Source: Synaphobranchus kaupii (lineage: Eukaryota > Chordata > Actinopteri > Anguilliformes > Synaphobranchidae). Taken from it: a stretch of DNA of 64,000 bases. The stretch spans positions 32,620,105-32,684,104 of the forward strand of contig CM056387.1 of the NCBI GenBank assembly GCA_029718625.1, written 5' to 3'. The stretch's first letter is position 1, and each line of letters starts with the position of its first letter. The notes under the pieces are model-generated. The model had not been told where the DNA came from. It saw only the letters and a program-made list of their open reading frames with translations, and searched no databases. The position numbers and the translations under genes were made by a program. Positions 18,639 through 33,300 of this stretch are shown one piece after another.

Positions 18639-19510
18639 GATGTGCTGTAGAGATGTGTAGGAGGATTCTGATAGGGAATTACAGATGTGCTGTAGAGATG
18701 TATATGTGGATTCTGATAAAGAATTACAGATGTGCTGTAGAGATGTATAGGTGGATTCTGATAGGGAATTACAGATGTGCTGTAGAGATGTATAGGTGGA
18801 TTCTGATAGGGAACTACAGATGTGCTGTAGAGATGTATAGGTGGATTCTGATAGGGAATTACAGATGTGCTGTAGAGATGTATAGGTGGATTCTGATAGG
18901 GAATTACAGATGTGCAGTAGAGATGTATAGGTGGATTCTGATAGGGAATTACAGATGTGCTGTAGAGATGTATAGGAGGATTCTGATAGGGAATTACAGA
19001 TGTGCTGTAGAGATGTATAGGTGGGTTCTGATAGGGAATTGTAGATGTGCTGTAGAGATGTATTGGTGGATTCTGATAGGGAATTACAGATGTGCTGTAG
19101 AGATGTATAGGTGGATTCTGATAGGGAATTACAGATGTGCTGTAGAGATGTATAGGTGGATTCTGATAGGGAATTGCAGATGTGCTGTAGAGATGTATAG
19201 GTGGATTCTGATAGGGAATTACAGATGTGCTGTAGAGATGTATAGGTGGATTCTGATAGGGAATTACAAATGTGCTGTAGAGGTGTATAAGAGGATTCTG
19301 ATAGGGAATTACAGATGTGCTGTAGAGATGTATAGGAGGATTCTGATAGGGAATTACAGACGTGCTGTAGAGATGTATAGGAGGATTCTGATAGGGAATT
19401 ACAGATGTGCTGTAGAGATGTATAGATGGATTCTGATAGGGAATTACAGATGTGCTGTAGAGATGTATAGGTGGATTCTGATAGGGAATTACAGATGTGC
19501 TGTAGAGATG
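18639..19510 (+). repeat. 45-bp minisatellite, first block (about 19 units)
   Basis: Head-to-tail units of 45 bp, typically ACAGATGTGCTGTAGAGATG then TATAGGTGGATTCTGATAGGGAATT. The array starts after the same flank that precedes the small array near J. Units differ by single substitutions only. It ends in mid-unit where the LTR-like element is inserted. Confidence 0.97.
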
Positions 19511-21324
19511 TGTAAATCCCGCGCAGCTAGACCAATGAGGGAATAGCCCGGATCGAAGGTTTAAACGTGATATTTTCCGCTGTTGCTGTGGGAAAAGGTA
19601 AGACTGTTGAAATGTTACTGTTATTACAACCGGATGAGACTGCTTCTTTGAATTCGCGGGATCAGCTAGTAATGGACCACGTGTCAGAGACAATAGTACC
19701 ACTTTGTCTCCCGTTCTAGTCTGGTCTGCGGGCTGACTCCAGCTTACCCAAAAAGGCAGCCTGGGTATATTTTATTAACGGTCAGCCACCAACGCTGATT
19801 CCATACTCGTATAAATCTGACTCCAATTTAATTATTAGTATATAATTTAAAAGGTAGAATTTATAATTGATTTGTTAAGATACTCTCGTACTCTGGAGCC
19901 TGTTCTCTGAACTGGATGCGCCGGTTCCACCGAGTGCTACATACGGCCGTTTATGTGCACCACTCACGGCTGACTAGATGTCTCCATTTATCTCAGAGGT
20001 TGCGGAGGAGACCACTTCATAAGGTATAGCCTATCTTAAAGGCTCAGGGACCCGAGAAGATAATATTGGCAACGTCCGTTCTCAACATGTATAAAAGGCA
20101 TGCGGAGATGATCTAACTTAAGACAGAGTTCTACGGGTGCAATACACCGTGATACATTAAGCTTAACTAGTCAATCTCCCTAGATCAGCAGAGGGGGAAG
20201 TCCAGACTGAGGAAATCAATCAACTCATTACCGTGTTAACAGAGATAGAATGTCTTTTTCAGAGAAACCACACAAATCAAGTTTAACAGTTTACCAGGTA
20301 GGTTCTTTACTTTAAAATAATCAAATCATAGTTACAAATTACAACACAGCATATTAAAAATAGAGTATAGGAAAATATTAAATCATACCTGGCAATTCAC
20401 TACACACAATACACAGAGTGAGATGTGCGGGAGAGTCTGATTACAGCTTCCCCGAGTTCCTTGTTTCCTATGCCTATAAGCCCAAACTCTGTGTTTGATC
20501 TGGCTGTGGCTGATCGTAAAACCATAAACTGGCCAGAAGGCTAATATTGCACCTTTCGTCCCTCCTTCAAGGGAGGTTTGGAAGAAAGAGTTTCCTGTGG
20601 TATAATTCCACAGTGGTAGTTTACTCCTGAGTTATGAAATATATATTTCCTCCATGTTGACCATGTAGGAAATATATGCCATTGCACCACACACACCAAG
20701 ACCATCAAAACGATATCAAACATGAATAGGTCTACGTTCGTGTTGTCATGAGAATCCCATCTCTGCATAGTTTTCAAATGTGATTAATATTAATGCCACA
20801 AACAGTCCCAGGATGCCTGTTGAAGAACATTACATTATACCCTAGTTTACCCTGTTCAGTCAGGTACATTAACTGTGTGTATTTATTCATGTAACACTGA
20901 GAAACTGAACAATATATAGTTGTTCCTCTGGAAAAAGAGTGTACAATGTATGTTTCAGTGTCAGGACTATTTCCAGTATATACTGTACAATGTAGCATAA
21001 ATATTCATCACATTTTAAGGTTTTTAAGCTTTAGGAAGACCAACGCAGTCTGTACTGTTATACCATGCTGTGATTTGAATGAAAGGGATGTGTGGTCCGC
21101 TCAGTGACATCAGGCGGGGGCAGTCTTGCATTGTCCGTGCGCGGGAGTTTTAAACAGATCAAAGTCTCTCCCAGGATCATAAAATCCTAGGACATTCTCG
21201 GACACCGTAAACCTTAGGCCAGATGGTCTCAGCAAACATCCTGGCACCAGACGTGTGACCTGATAGCCACTTCCCGGTATTGTGTGCTCTTTAGATGCTC
21301 TGGGGTGTCAATTCCCGTCTTACA
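19511..21324. mobile_element. LTR-like element inserted inside the minisatellite (1.81 kb)
   Basis: Bounded by TGTAA...TTACA and flanked by perfect 4-bp repeats GATG (19507-19510 and 21325-21328). Removing the element and one GATG restores an exact 45-bp repeat unit, which proves insertion into an existing array. Related to 8598-10656 by its start (CCCGCGCAGCTAGACCAATG), parts of its interior and its end. No coding region recognised; most likely a solo LTR or short non-autonomous LTR element. Confidence 0.8.
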
Positions 21325-24300
21325 GATGTATAGGTGGATTCTGATAGGGAATTACAGATGTGATGTAGAGATGTATAGGTGGATTCTGATAGGGAATTAC
21401 AGATGTGCTGTAGAGATGTATAGGTGGATTCTGATAAGGAATTACAGATGTTCTGTAGAGATATAAAGGTGGATTCTGATAGGGAATTACAGATGTTCTG
21501 TAGAGATATAAAGGTGGATTCTGATAGGGAAATACAGATGTTCTGTAGAGATGTATAGATGGATTCTGATAGGGAATTACAGATGTGCTGTAGAGATGTA
21601 TAGGTGGATTCTGATAGGGAATTACAGATGTGCTGTAGAGATGTATATGTGGATTCTGATAGGGAATTACAGATGTGCTGTAGAGATGTATAGGTGGATT
21701 CTGATAGGGAATTACAGATGTGCTGTAGAGATGTATAGGTGGATTCTGATAGGGAATTATAGATGTGCTGTAGAGATCTATAGCAGGATTCTGATAGGGA
21801 ATTACAGATGTGCTGTAGAGATGTATAGTTGGATTCTGATAGGGAATTACAGATGTGCTGTAGAGATGTATAGGTGGATTCTGATAGGGAATTACAGATG
21901 TGCTGTAGAGATGTATAGGAGGATTCTGATAGGGAATTACAAATGTGCTGTAGAGGTGTATAGGAGGATTCTGATAGGGAATTACAGATGTGCTGTAGAG
22001 ATGTATAGGTGGATTCTGATAGGGAATTACAGATGTGCTGTAGAGATGTATTGGTGGATTCTGATAGGGAATTACCGATGTGCTGTAGAGATGTAAACAT
22101 GGATTCTGATAGGGAATTACAGATGTGCTGTAGAGATGTATAGGTGGATTCTGATAGGGAATTACAGATGTGCTGTAGGGATGTATAGGTGGATTCTGAT
22201 AGGGAATTACAGATGTGCTGTAGAGATGTATAGGTGGATTCTGATAGGGAATTACAGATGTTCTGTAGAGATATATAGGAGGATTCTGATAGGGAATTAC
22301 AGATGTTCTGTAGAGATCTATAGGAGGATTCTGATAGGGAATTACAGATCAGCTGTAGAGATGGATAGGTGGATTCTGATAGGGAATTACAGATGTGCTG
22401 TCGAGATGTATAGGAGGATTCTGATAGGGAATGACAGATGTGCTGTAGAGATGTATAGGAGGATCCTGATAGGGAATTACAGATGTGCTGTAGAGATGTA
22501 TACATGGATTCTGATAGGGAATTACAGATGTGCTGTAGAGATGTATAGGTGGATTCTGATAGGGAATTACAGATGTGCTGTAGAGATGTATAGGTGGATT
22601 CTGATAGGGAATTACAGATGTGCTGTAGAGATGTATAGGTGGATTCTGATAGGGAATTACAGATGTTCTGTAGAGATATATAGGTGGATTCTGATAGGGA
22701 ATTATAGATGTGCTGTAGAGATCTATAGCAGGATTCTGATAGGGAATTACAGATGTGCTGTAGAGATGTATAGTTGGATTCTGATAGGGAATTACAGATG
22801 TGCTGTAGAGATGTATAGGTGGATTCTGATAGGGAATTACAGATGTGCTGTAGAGATGTATAGGAGGATTCTGATAGGGAATTACAAATGTGCTGTAGAG
22901 GTGTATAGGAGGATTCTGATAGGGAATTACAGATGTGCTGTAGAGATGTATAGGTGGATTCTGATAGGGAATTACAGATGTGCTGTAGAGATGTATTGGT
23001 GGATTCTGATAGGGAATTACCGATGTGCTGTAGAGATGTAAACATGGATTCTGATAGGGAATTACAGATGTGCTGTAGAGATGTATAGGTGGATTCTGAT
23101 AGGGAATTACAGATGTGCTGTAGGGATGTATAGGTGGATTCTGATAGGGAATTACAGATGTGCTGTAGAGATGTATAGGTGGATTCTGATAGGGAATTAC
23201 AGATGTTCTGTAGAGATATATAGGAGGATTCTGATAGGGAATTACAGATGTTCTGTAGAGATCTATAGGAGGATTCTGATAGGGAATTACAGATGAGCTG
23301 TAGAGATGGATAGGTGGATTCTGATAGGGAATTACAGATGTGCTGTCGAGATGTATAGGAGGATTCTGATAGGGAATGACAGATGTGCTGTAGAGATGTA
23401 TAGGAGGATCCTGATAGGGAATTACAGATGTGCTGTAGAGATGTATACATGGATTCTGATAGGGAATTACAGATGTGCTGTAGAGATGTATAGGTGGATT
23501 CTGATAGGGAATTACAGATGTGCTGTAGAGATGTATAGGTGGATTCTGATAGGGAATTACAGATGTGCTGTAGAGATGTATAGGTGGATTCTGATAGGGA
23601 ATTACAGATGTTCTGTAGAGATATATAGGTGGATTCTGATAGGGAATTGCAGATGTTCTGTTGAGATGTACAGGTGGATTCTGATAGGGAATTACAGATG
23701 TTCTGTAGAGATGTATAGGAGGATTCTGATAGGGAATTACAGATGTGCTGTAGAGATCTATAGGAGGATTCTGATAGGGAATTACAGATGAGCTGTAGAG
23801 ATCTATAGGAGGATTCTGATAGGGAATTACAGATGAGCTGTAGAGATATATAGGTGGATTCTGATAGGGAATTACAGATGTGCTGTAGAGATGTATAGGA
23901 GGATTCTGATAGGGAATTACAGATGTGCTGTAGAGATGTATAGGAGGATTCTGATAGGGAATTACAGATGTGCTGTAGAAATTTATAGATGGATTCTGAT
24001 AGGGAATTACAGATGTGCTGTAGAGATGGATAGGAGGATTCTGATAGGGAATTACAGATGTGCTGTAGAAATGTATAGATGGATTCTGATAGGGAATTAC
24101 AGATGTGCTGTAGAGATGTATAGGAGGATTCTGATAGGGAATTACAGATGTGCTGTCGATAGTTATATTTGCGTTCTGTTAGGGAATTACAGATGTTCTG
24201 TAGCGATTTACCTGTGGGTTCTGTTAGGGAATAACAGATGTGCCGTAGAGATTTACATGTGGGTTGTGTTATGGAATTACAGATGTGCTGTAGAGATTGA

Positions 24301-27300
24301 CATTTTGGTTCTGATTGTGAATTACAGATGTGCTGTAGAGATGTATAGGTGGATTCTGATAGGGAATTACAGATGTGCTGTAGAGATGTAAAGGTGGATT
24401 CTGATAGGGAATTACACATGTTCTGTAGAGATATATAGGTGGATTCTGATAGGGAATTACAGATGTTCTGTAGAGATGTATAGGTGGATTCTGATAGGGA
24501 ATTACAGATGTTCTGTAGAGATGTATAGGAGGATTCTGATAGGGAATTACAGATATGCTGTAGTGATGTATAGGTGGATTATGATAGGGAATTGCAGATG
24601 TGCTGTAGAGATCTATAGGAGGATTCTGATAGGGAATTACAGATGAGCTGTAGAGATGTATAGGTGGATTCTGATAGGGAATTACAGATGTGCTGTAGAG
24701 ATGTATAGGAGGATTCTGATAGGGAATTACATATGTGCTGTAGAGATGTATAGTTGGATTCTGATAGGGAATTACAGATGTGCTGTAGAGATGTCTAGGT
24801 GGATTCTGATAGGGAATTACAGATGTGCTGTAGAGATGTATAGGAGGATTCTGATAGGGAATTACAAATGTGCTGTAGAGGTGTATAGGAGGATTCTGAT
24901 AGGGAATTACAGATGTGCTGTAGAGATGTATAGGTGGATTCTGATAGGGAATTACAGATGTGCTGTAGAGATGTATTGGTGGATTCTGATAGGGAATTAC
25001 CGATGTGCTGTAGAGATGTAAACATGGATTCTGATAGGGAATTACAGATGTGCTGTAGAGATGTATAGGTGGATTCTGATAGGGAATTACAGATGTGCTG
25101 TAGAGATGTATAGGTGGATTCTGATAGGGATTACAGATGTGCTGTAGAGATGTATAGGTGGATTCTGATAGGGAATTACAGATGTTCTGTAGAGATATAT
25201 AGGTGGGTTCTGATAGGGAATTACAGATGTGCTGTAGAAATTTATAGATGGATTCTGATAGGGAATTACAGATGTTCTGTAGAGATGGATAGTAGGATTC
25301 TGATAGGGAATTACAGATGTGCTGTAGAAATGTATAGATGGATTCTGATAGGGAATTACAGATGTGCTGTAGAGATGTATAGGAGGATTCTGATAGGGAA
25401 TTACAGATGTGCTGTCGATAGTTATATTTGCGTACTGTTAGGGAATTACAGATGTGCTGTAGCGATTTACCTGTGGGTTCTGTTAGGGAATAACAGATGT
25501 GCCGTAGAGATTTACATGTGGGTTGTGTTATGGAATTACAGATGTGCTGTAGAGATTGACATTTTGGTTCTGATTGTGAATTACAGATGTGCTGTAGAGA
25601 TGTATAGGTGGATTCTGATAGGGAATTACAGATGTGCTGTAGAGATGTAAAGGTGGATTCTGATAGGGAATTACACATGTTCTGTAGAGATATATAGGTG
25701 GATTCTGATAGGGAATTACAGATGTTCTGTAGAGATGTATAGGTGGATTCTGATAGGGAATTACAGATGTTCTGTAGAGATGTATAGGAGGATTCTGATA
25801 GGGAATTACAGATATGCTGTAGTGATGTGTAGGTGGATTATGATAGGGAATTGCAGATGTGCTGTAGAGATCTATAGGAGGATTCTGATAGGGAATTACA
25901 GATGAGCTGTAGAGATGTATAGGTGGATTCTGATAGGGAATTACAGATGTGCTGTAGAGATGTATAGGAGGATTCTGATAGGGAATTACATATGTGCTGT
26001 AGAGATGTATAGTTGGATTGTGATAGGGAATTTACAGATGTGCTGTAGAGATGTATAGGTGGATTCTGATAGGGAATTACAGATGTGCTGTAGAGATGTA
26101 TAGGAGGATTCTGATAGGGAATTACAAATGTGCTGTAGAGGTGTATAGGAGGATTCTGATAGGGAATTACAGATGTGCTGTAGAGATGTATAGGTGGATT
26201 CTGATAGGGAATTACAGATGTGCTGTAGAGATGTATTGGTGGATTCTGATAGGGAAATACCGAAGTGCTGTAGAGATGTAAACATGGATTCTGATAGGGA
26301 ATTACAGATGTGCTGTAGAGATGTATAGGTGGATTCTGATAGGGAATTACAGATGTGCTGTAGAGATGTATAGGTGGATTCTGATAGGGAATTACAGATG
26401 TGCTGTAGAGATGTATAGGTGGATTCTGATAGGGAATTACAGATGTTCTGTAGAGATATATAGGTGGATTCTGATAGGGAATTACAGATGTTCTGTAGAG
26501 ATCTATAGGAGGATTCTGATAGGGAATTACAGATGAGCTGTAGAGATGGATAGGTGGATTCTGATAGGGAATTACAGATGTGCTGTCGAGATGTATAGGA
26601 GGATTCTGATAGGGAATGACAGATGTGCTGTAGAGATGTATAGGAGGATCCTGATAGGGAATTACAGATGTGCTGTAGAGATGTATACATGGATTCTGAT
26701 AGGGAATTACAGATATGCTGTAGTGATGTATAGGTGGATTATGATAGGGAATTGCAGATGTGCTGTAGAGATCTATAGGAGGATTCTGATAGGGAATTAC
26801 AGATGAGCTGTAGAGATGTATAGGTGGATTCTGATAGGGAATTACAGATGTGCTGTAGAGATGTATAGGAGGATTCTGATAGGGAATTACATATGTGCTG
26901 TAGAGATGTATAGTTGGATTCTGATAGGGAATTACAGATGTGTTGTAGAGATGTATAGGTGGATTCTGATAGGGAATTACAGATGTGCTGTAGAGATGTA
27001 TAGGAGGATTCTGATAGGGAATTACAAATGTGCTGTAGAGTTGTATAGGAGGATTCTGATAGGGAATTACAGATGTGCTGTAGAGATGTATAGGTGGATT
27101 CTGATAGGGAATTACAGATGTGCTGTAGAGATGTATTGGTGGATTCTGATAGGGAATTACCGATGTGCTGTAGAGATGTAAACATGGATTCTGATAGGGA
27201 ATTACAGATGTGCTGTAGCGATGTATAGGTGGATTCTGATAGGGAATTACAGATGTGCTGTAGGGATGTATAGGTGGATTCTGATAGGGAATTACAGATG

Positions 27301-30300
27301 TGCTGTAGAGATGTATAGGTGGATTCTGATAGGGAATTACAGATGTTCTGTAGAGATATATAGGTGGATTCTGATAGGGAATTACAGATGTTCTGTAGAG
27401 ATGTATAGGTGGATTCTGATAGGGAATTACAGATGTGCTGTAGAGATGTAAAGGTGGATTCTGATAGGGAATTACACATGTTCTGTAGAGATATATAGGT
27501 GGATTCTGATAGGGAATTACAGATGTTCTGTAGAGATGTATAGGTGGATTCTGATAGGGAATTACAGATGTCCTGTAGAGATGTATAGGTGGATTCTGAT
27601 AGGGAATTACAGATGTGCTGTAGAGATGTATAGGAGGATTCTGATAGGGAATTACAAATGTGCTGTAGAGGTGTATAGGAGGATTCTGATAGGAAATTAC
27701 AGATGTGCTGTAGAGATGTATAGGTGGATTCTGATAGGGAATTGCAGATGTTCTGTTGAGATGTATAGGTGGATTCTGATAGGGAATTACAGATGTGCTG
27801 TAGAGATCTATAGGAGGATTCTGATAGGGAATTACAGATGAGCTGTAGAGATGTATAGGTGGATTCTGATAGGGAATTACAGATGTGCTGTAGAGATGTA
27901 TAGGAGGATTCTGATAGGGAATTACAGATGTGCTGTAGAGATGTATAGGAGGATTCTGATAGGGAATTACAGATGTGCTGTACAAATTTATAGATGGATT
28001 CTGATAGGGAATTACAGATGTGCTGTAGAGATGGATAGGAGGATTCTGATAGGGAATTACAGATGTGCTGTAGAAATGTATAGATGGATTCTGATAGGGA
28101 ATTACAGATGTAATGTAGAGATGTATAGGAGGATTCTGATAGGGAATTACAGATGTGCTGTCGATAGTTATATTTGCGTTCTGTTAGGGAATTACAGATG
28201 TGCTGTAGCGATTTACCTGTGGGTTCTGTTAGGGAATAACAGATGTGCCGTAGAGATTTACATGTGGGTTGTGTTATGGAATTACAGATGTGCTGTAGAG
28301 ATTGACATTTTGGTTCTGATTGTGAATTACAGATGTGCTGTAGAGATGTATAGGTGGATTCTGATAGGGAATTACAGATGTGCTGTAGAGATGTAAAGGT
28401 GGATTCTGATAGGGAATTACACATGTTCTGTAGAGATATATAGGTGGATTCTGATAGGGAATTACAGATGTTCTGTAGAGATGTATAGGTGGATTCTGAT
28501 AGGGAATTACAGATGTTCTGTAGAGATGTATAGGAGGATTCTGATAGGGAATTACAGATATGCTGTAGTGATGTATAGGTGGATTATGATAGGGAATTGC
28601 AGATGTGCTGGAGAGATCTATAGGAGGATTCTGATAGGGAATTACAGATGAGCTGTAGAGATGTATAGGTGGATTCTGATAGGGAATTACAGATGTGCTG
28701 TAGAGATGTATAGGAGGATTCTGATAGGGAATTACATATGTGCTGTAGAGATGTATAGTTGGATTCTGATAGGGAATTACAGATGTGCTGTAGAGATGTA
28801 TAGGTGGATTCTGATAGGGAATTACAGATGTGCTGTAGAGATGTATAGGAGGATTCTGATAGGGAATTACAGATGTGCTGTAGAGATGTATAGGTGGATT
28901 CTGATAGGGAATTACAGATGTGCTGTAGAGATGTATAGGAGGATTCTGATAGGGAATTACAAATGTGCTGTAGAGGTGTATAGGAGGATTCTGATAGGGA
29001 ATTACAGATGTGCTGTAGAGATGTAAAGGTGGATTCTGATAGGGAATTGCAGATGTTCTGTTGAGATGTATAGGTGGATTCTGATAGGGAATTACAGATG
29101 TGCTGTAGAGATCTATAGGAGGATTCTGATAGGGAATTACAGATGAGCTGTAGAGATGTATAGGTGGATTCTGATAGGGAATTACAGATGTGCTGTAGAG
29201 ATGTATAGGAGGATTCTGATAGGGAATTACAGATGTGCTGTAGAGATGTATAGGAGGATTCTGATAGGGAATTACAGATGTGCTGTAGAAATTTATAGAT
29301 GGATTCTGATAGGGAATTACAGATGTGCTGTAGAGATGGATAGGAGGATTCTGATAGGGAATTACAGATGTGCTGTAGAAATGTATAGATGGATTCTGAT
29401 AGGGAATTACAGATGTAATGTAGAGATGTATAGGAGGATTCTGATAGGGAATTACAGATGTGCTGTCGATAGTTATATTTGCGTTCTGTTAGGGAATTAC
29501 AGATGTGCTGTAGCGATTTACCTGTGGGTTCTGTTAGGGAATAACAGATGTGCCGTAGAGATTTACATGTGGGTTGTGTTATGGAATTACAGATGTGCTG
29601 TAGAGATTGACATTTTGGTTCTGATTGTGAATTACAGATGTGCTGTAGAGATGTATAGGTGGATTCTGATAGGGAATTACAGATGTGCTGTAGAGATGTA
29701 AAGGTGGATTCTGATAGGGAATTACACATGTTCTGTAGAGATATATAGGTGGATTCTGATAGGGAATTACAGATGTTCTGTAGAGATGTATAGGAGGATT
29801 CTGATAGGGAATTACAGATATGCTGTAGTGATGTATAGGTGGATTATGATAGGGAATTGCAGATGTGCTGGAGAGATCTATAGGAGGATTGTGATAGGGA
29901 ATTACAGATGAGCTGTAGAGATGTATAGGTGGATTCTGATAGGGAATTACAGATGTGCTGTAGAGATGTATAGGAGGATTCTGATAGGGAATTACATATG
30001 TGCTGTAGAGATGTATAGTTGGATTCTGATAGGGAATTACAGATGTGCTGTAGAGATGTATAGGTGGATTCTGATAGGGAATTACAGATGTGCTGTAGGG
30101 ATGTATAGGTGGATTCTGATAGGGAATTACAGATGTGCTGTAGAGATGTATAGGTGGATTCTGATAGGGAATTACAGATGTTCTGTAGAGATATATAGGA
30201 GGATTCTGATAGGGAATTACAGATGTTCTGTAGAGATCTATAGGAGGATTCTGATAGGGAATTACAGATGAGCTGTAGAGATGGATAGGTGGATTCTGAT

Positions 30301-33300
30301 AGGGAATTACAGATGTGCTGTCGAGATGTATAGGAGGATTCTGATAGGGAATGACAGATGTGCTGTAGAGATGTATAGGAGGATCCTGATAGGGAATTAC
30401 AGATGTGCTGTAGAGATGTATACATGGATTCTGATAGGGAATTACAGATGTGCTGTAGAGATGTATAGGTGGATTCTGATAGGGAATTACAGATGTGCTG
30501 TAGAGATGTATAGGTGGATTCTGATAGGGAATTACAGATGTGCTGTAGAGATGTATAGGTGGATTCTGATAGGGAATTACAGATGTTCTGTAGAGATATA
30601 TAGGTGGATTCTGATAGGGAATTGCAGATGTTCTGTTGAGATGTACAGGTGGATTCTGATAGGGAATTACAGATGTTCTGTAGAGATGTATAGGAGGATT
30701 CTGATAGGGAATTACAGATGTGCTGTAGAGATCTATAGGAGGATTCTGATAGGGAATTACAGATGAGCTGTAGAGATCTATAGGAGGATTCTGATAGGGA
30801 ATTACAGATGAGCTGTAGAGATGTATAGGTGGATTCTGATAGGGAATTACAGATGTGCTGTAGAGATGTATAGGAGGATTCTGATAGGGAATTACAGATG
30901 TGCTGTAGAGATGTATAGGAGGATTCTGATAGGGAATTACAGATGTGCTGTAGAAATTTATAGATGGATTCTGATAGGGAATTACAGATGTGCTGTAGAG
31001 ATGGATAGGAGGATTCTGATAGGGAATTACAGATGTGCTGTAGAAATGTATAGATGGATTCTGATTGGGAATTACAGATGTGCTGTAGAGATGTATAGGA
31101 GGATTCTGATAGGGAATTACAGATGTGCTGTCGATAGTTATATTTGCGTTCTGTTAGGGAATTACAGATGTTCTGTAGCGATTTACCTGTGGGTTCTGTT
31201 AGGGAATAACAGATGTGCCGTAGAGATTTACATGTGGGTTGTGTTATGGAATTACAGATGTGCTGTAGAGATTGACATTTTGGTTCTGATTGTGAATTAC
31301 AGATGTGCTGTAGAGATGTATAGGTGGATTCTGATAGGGAATTACAGATGTGCTGTAGAGATGTAAAGGTGGATTCTGATAGGGAATTACACATGTTCTG
31401 TAGAGATATATAGGTGGATTCTGATAGGGAATTACAGATGTTCTGTAGAGATGTATAGGTGGATTCTGATAGGGAATTACAGATGTTCTGTAGAGATGTA
31501 TAGGAGGATTCTGATAGGGAATTACAGATATGCTGTAGTGATGTATAGGTGGATTATGATAGGGAATTGCAGATGTGCTGTAGAGATCTATAGGAGGATT
31601 CTGATAGGGAATTACAGATGAGCTGTAGAGATGTATAGGTGGATTCTGATAGGGAATTACAGATGTGCTGTAGAGATGTATAGGAGGATTCTGATAGGGA
31701 ATTACATATGTGCTGTAGAGATGTATAGTTGGATTCTGATAGGGAATTACAGATGTGCTGTAGAGATGTCTAGGTGGATTCTGATAGGGAATTACAGATG
31801 TGCTGTAGAGATGTATAGGAGGATTCTGATAGGGAATTACAAATGTGCTGTAGAGGTGTATAGGAGGATTCTGATAGGGAATTACAGATGTGCTGTAGAG
31901 ATGTATAGGTGGATTCTGGTAGGGAATTACAGATGTGCTGTAGAGATGTATTGGTGGATTCTGATAGGGAATTACCGATGTGCTGTAGAGATGTAAACAT
32001 GGATTCTGATAGGGAATTACAGATGTGCTGTAGAGATGTATAGGTGGATTCTGATAGGGAATTACAGATGTGCTGTAGAGATGTATAGGTGGATTCTGAT
32101 AGGGAATTACAGATGTTCTGTAGAGATATATAGGTGGGTTCTGATAGGGAATTACAGATGTGCTGTAGAAATTTATAGATGGATTCTGATAGGGAATTAC
32201 AGATGTTCTGTAGAGATGGATAGTAGGATTCTGATAGGGAATTACAGATGTGCTGTAGAAATGTATAGATGGATTCTGATAGGGAATTACAGATGTGCTG
32301 TAGAGATGTATAGGAGGATTCTGATAGGGAATTACAGATGTGCTGTCGATAGTTATATTTGCGTACTGTTAGGGAATTACAGATGTGCTGTAGCGATTTA
32401 CCTGTGGGTTCTGTTAGGGAATAACAGATGTGCCGTAGAGATTTACATGTGGGTTGTGTTATGGAATTACAGATGTGCTGTAGAGATTGACATTTTGGTT
32501 CTGATTGTGAATTACAGATGTGCTGTAGAGATGTATAGGTGGATTCTGATAGGGAATTACAGATGTGCTGTAGAGATGTAAAGGTGGATTCTGATAGGGA
32601 ATTACACATGTTCTGTAGAGATATATAGGTGGATTCTGATAGGGAATTACAGATGTTCTGTAGAGATGTATAGGTGGATTCTGATAGGGAATTACAGATG
32701 TTCTGTAGAGATGTATAGGAGGATTCTGATAGGGAATTACAGATATGCTGTAGTGATGTGTAGGTGGATTATGATAGGGAATTGCAGATGTGCTGTAGAG
32801 ATCTATAGGAGGATTCTGATAGGGAATTACAGATGAGCTGTAGAGATGTATAGGTGGATTCTGATAGGGAATTACAGATGTGCTGTAGAGATGTATAGGA
32901 GGATTCTGATAGGGAATTACATATGTGCTGTAGAGATGTATAGTTGGATTCTGATAGGGAATTTACAGATGTGCTGTAGAGATGTATAGGTGGATTCTGA
33001 TAGGGAATTACAGATGTGCTGTAGAGATGTATAGGAGGATTCTGATAGGGAATTACAAATGTGCTGTAGAGGTGTATAGGAGGATTCTGATAGGGAATTA
33101 CAGATGTGCTGTAGAGATGTATAGGTGGATTCTGATAGGGAATTACAGATGTGCTGTAGAGATGTATTGGTGGATTCTGATAGGGAATTACCGAAGTGCT
33201 GTAGAGATGTAAACATGGATTCTGATAGGGAATTACAGATGTGCTGTAGAGATGTATAGGTGGATTCTGATAGGGAATTACAGATGTGCTGTAGAGATGT

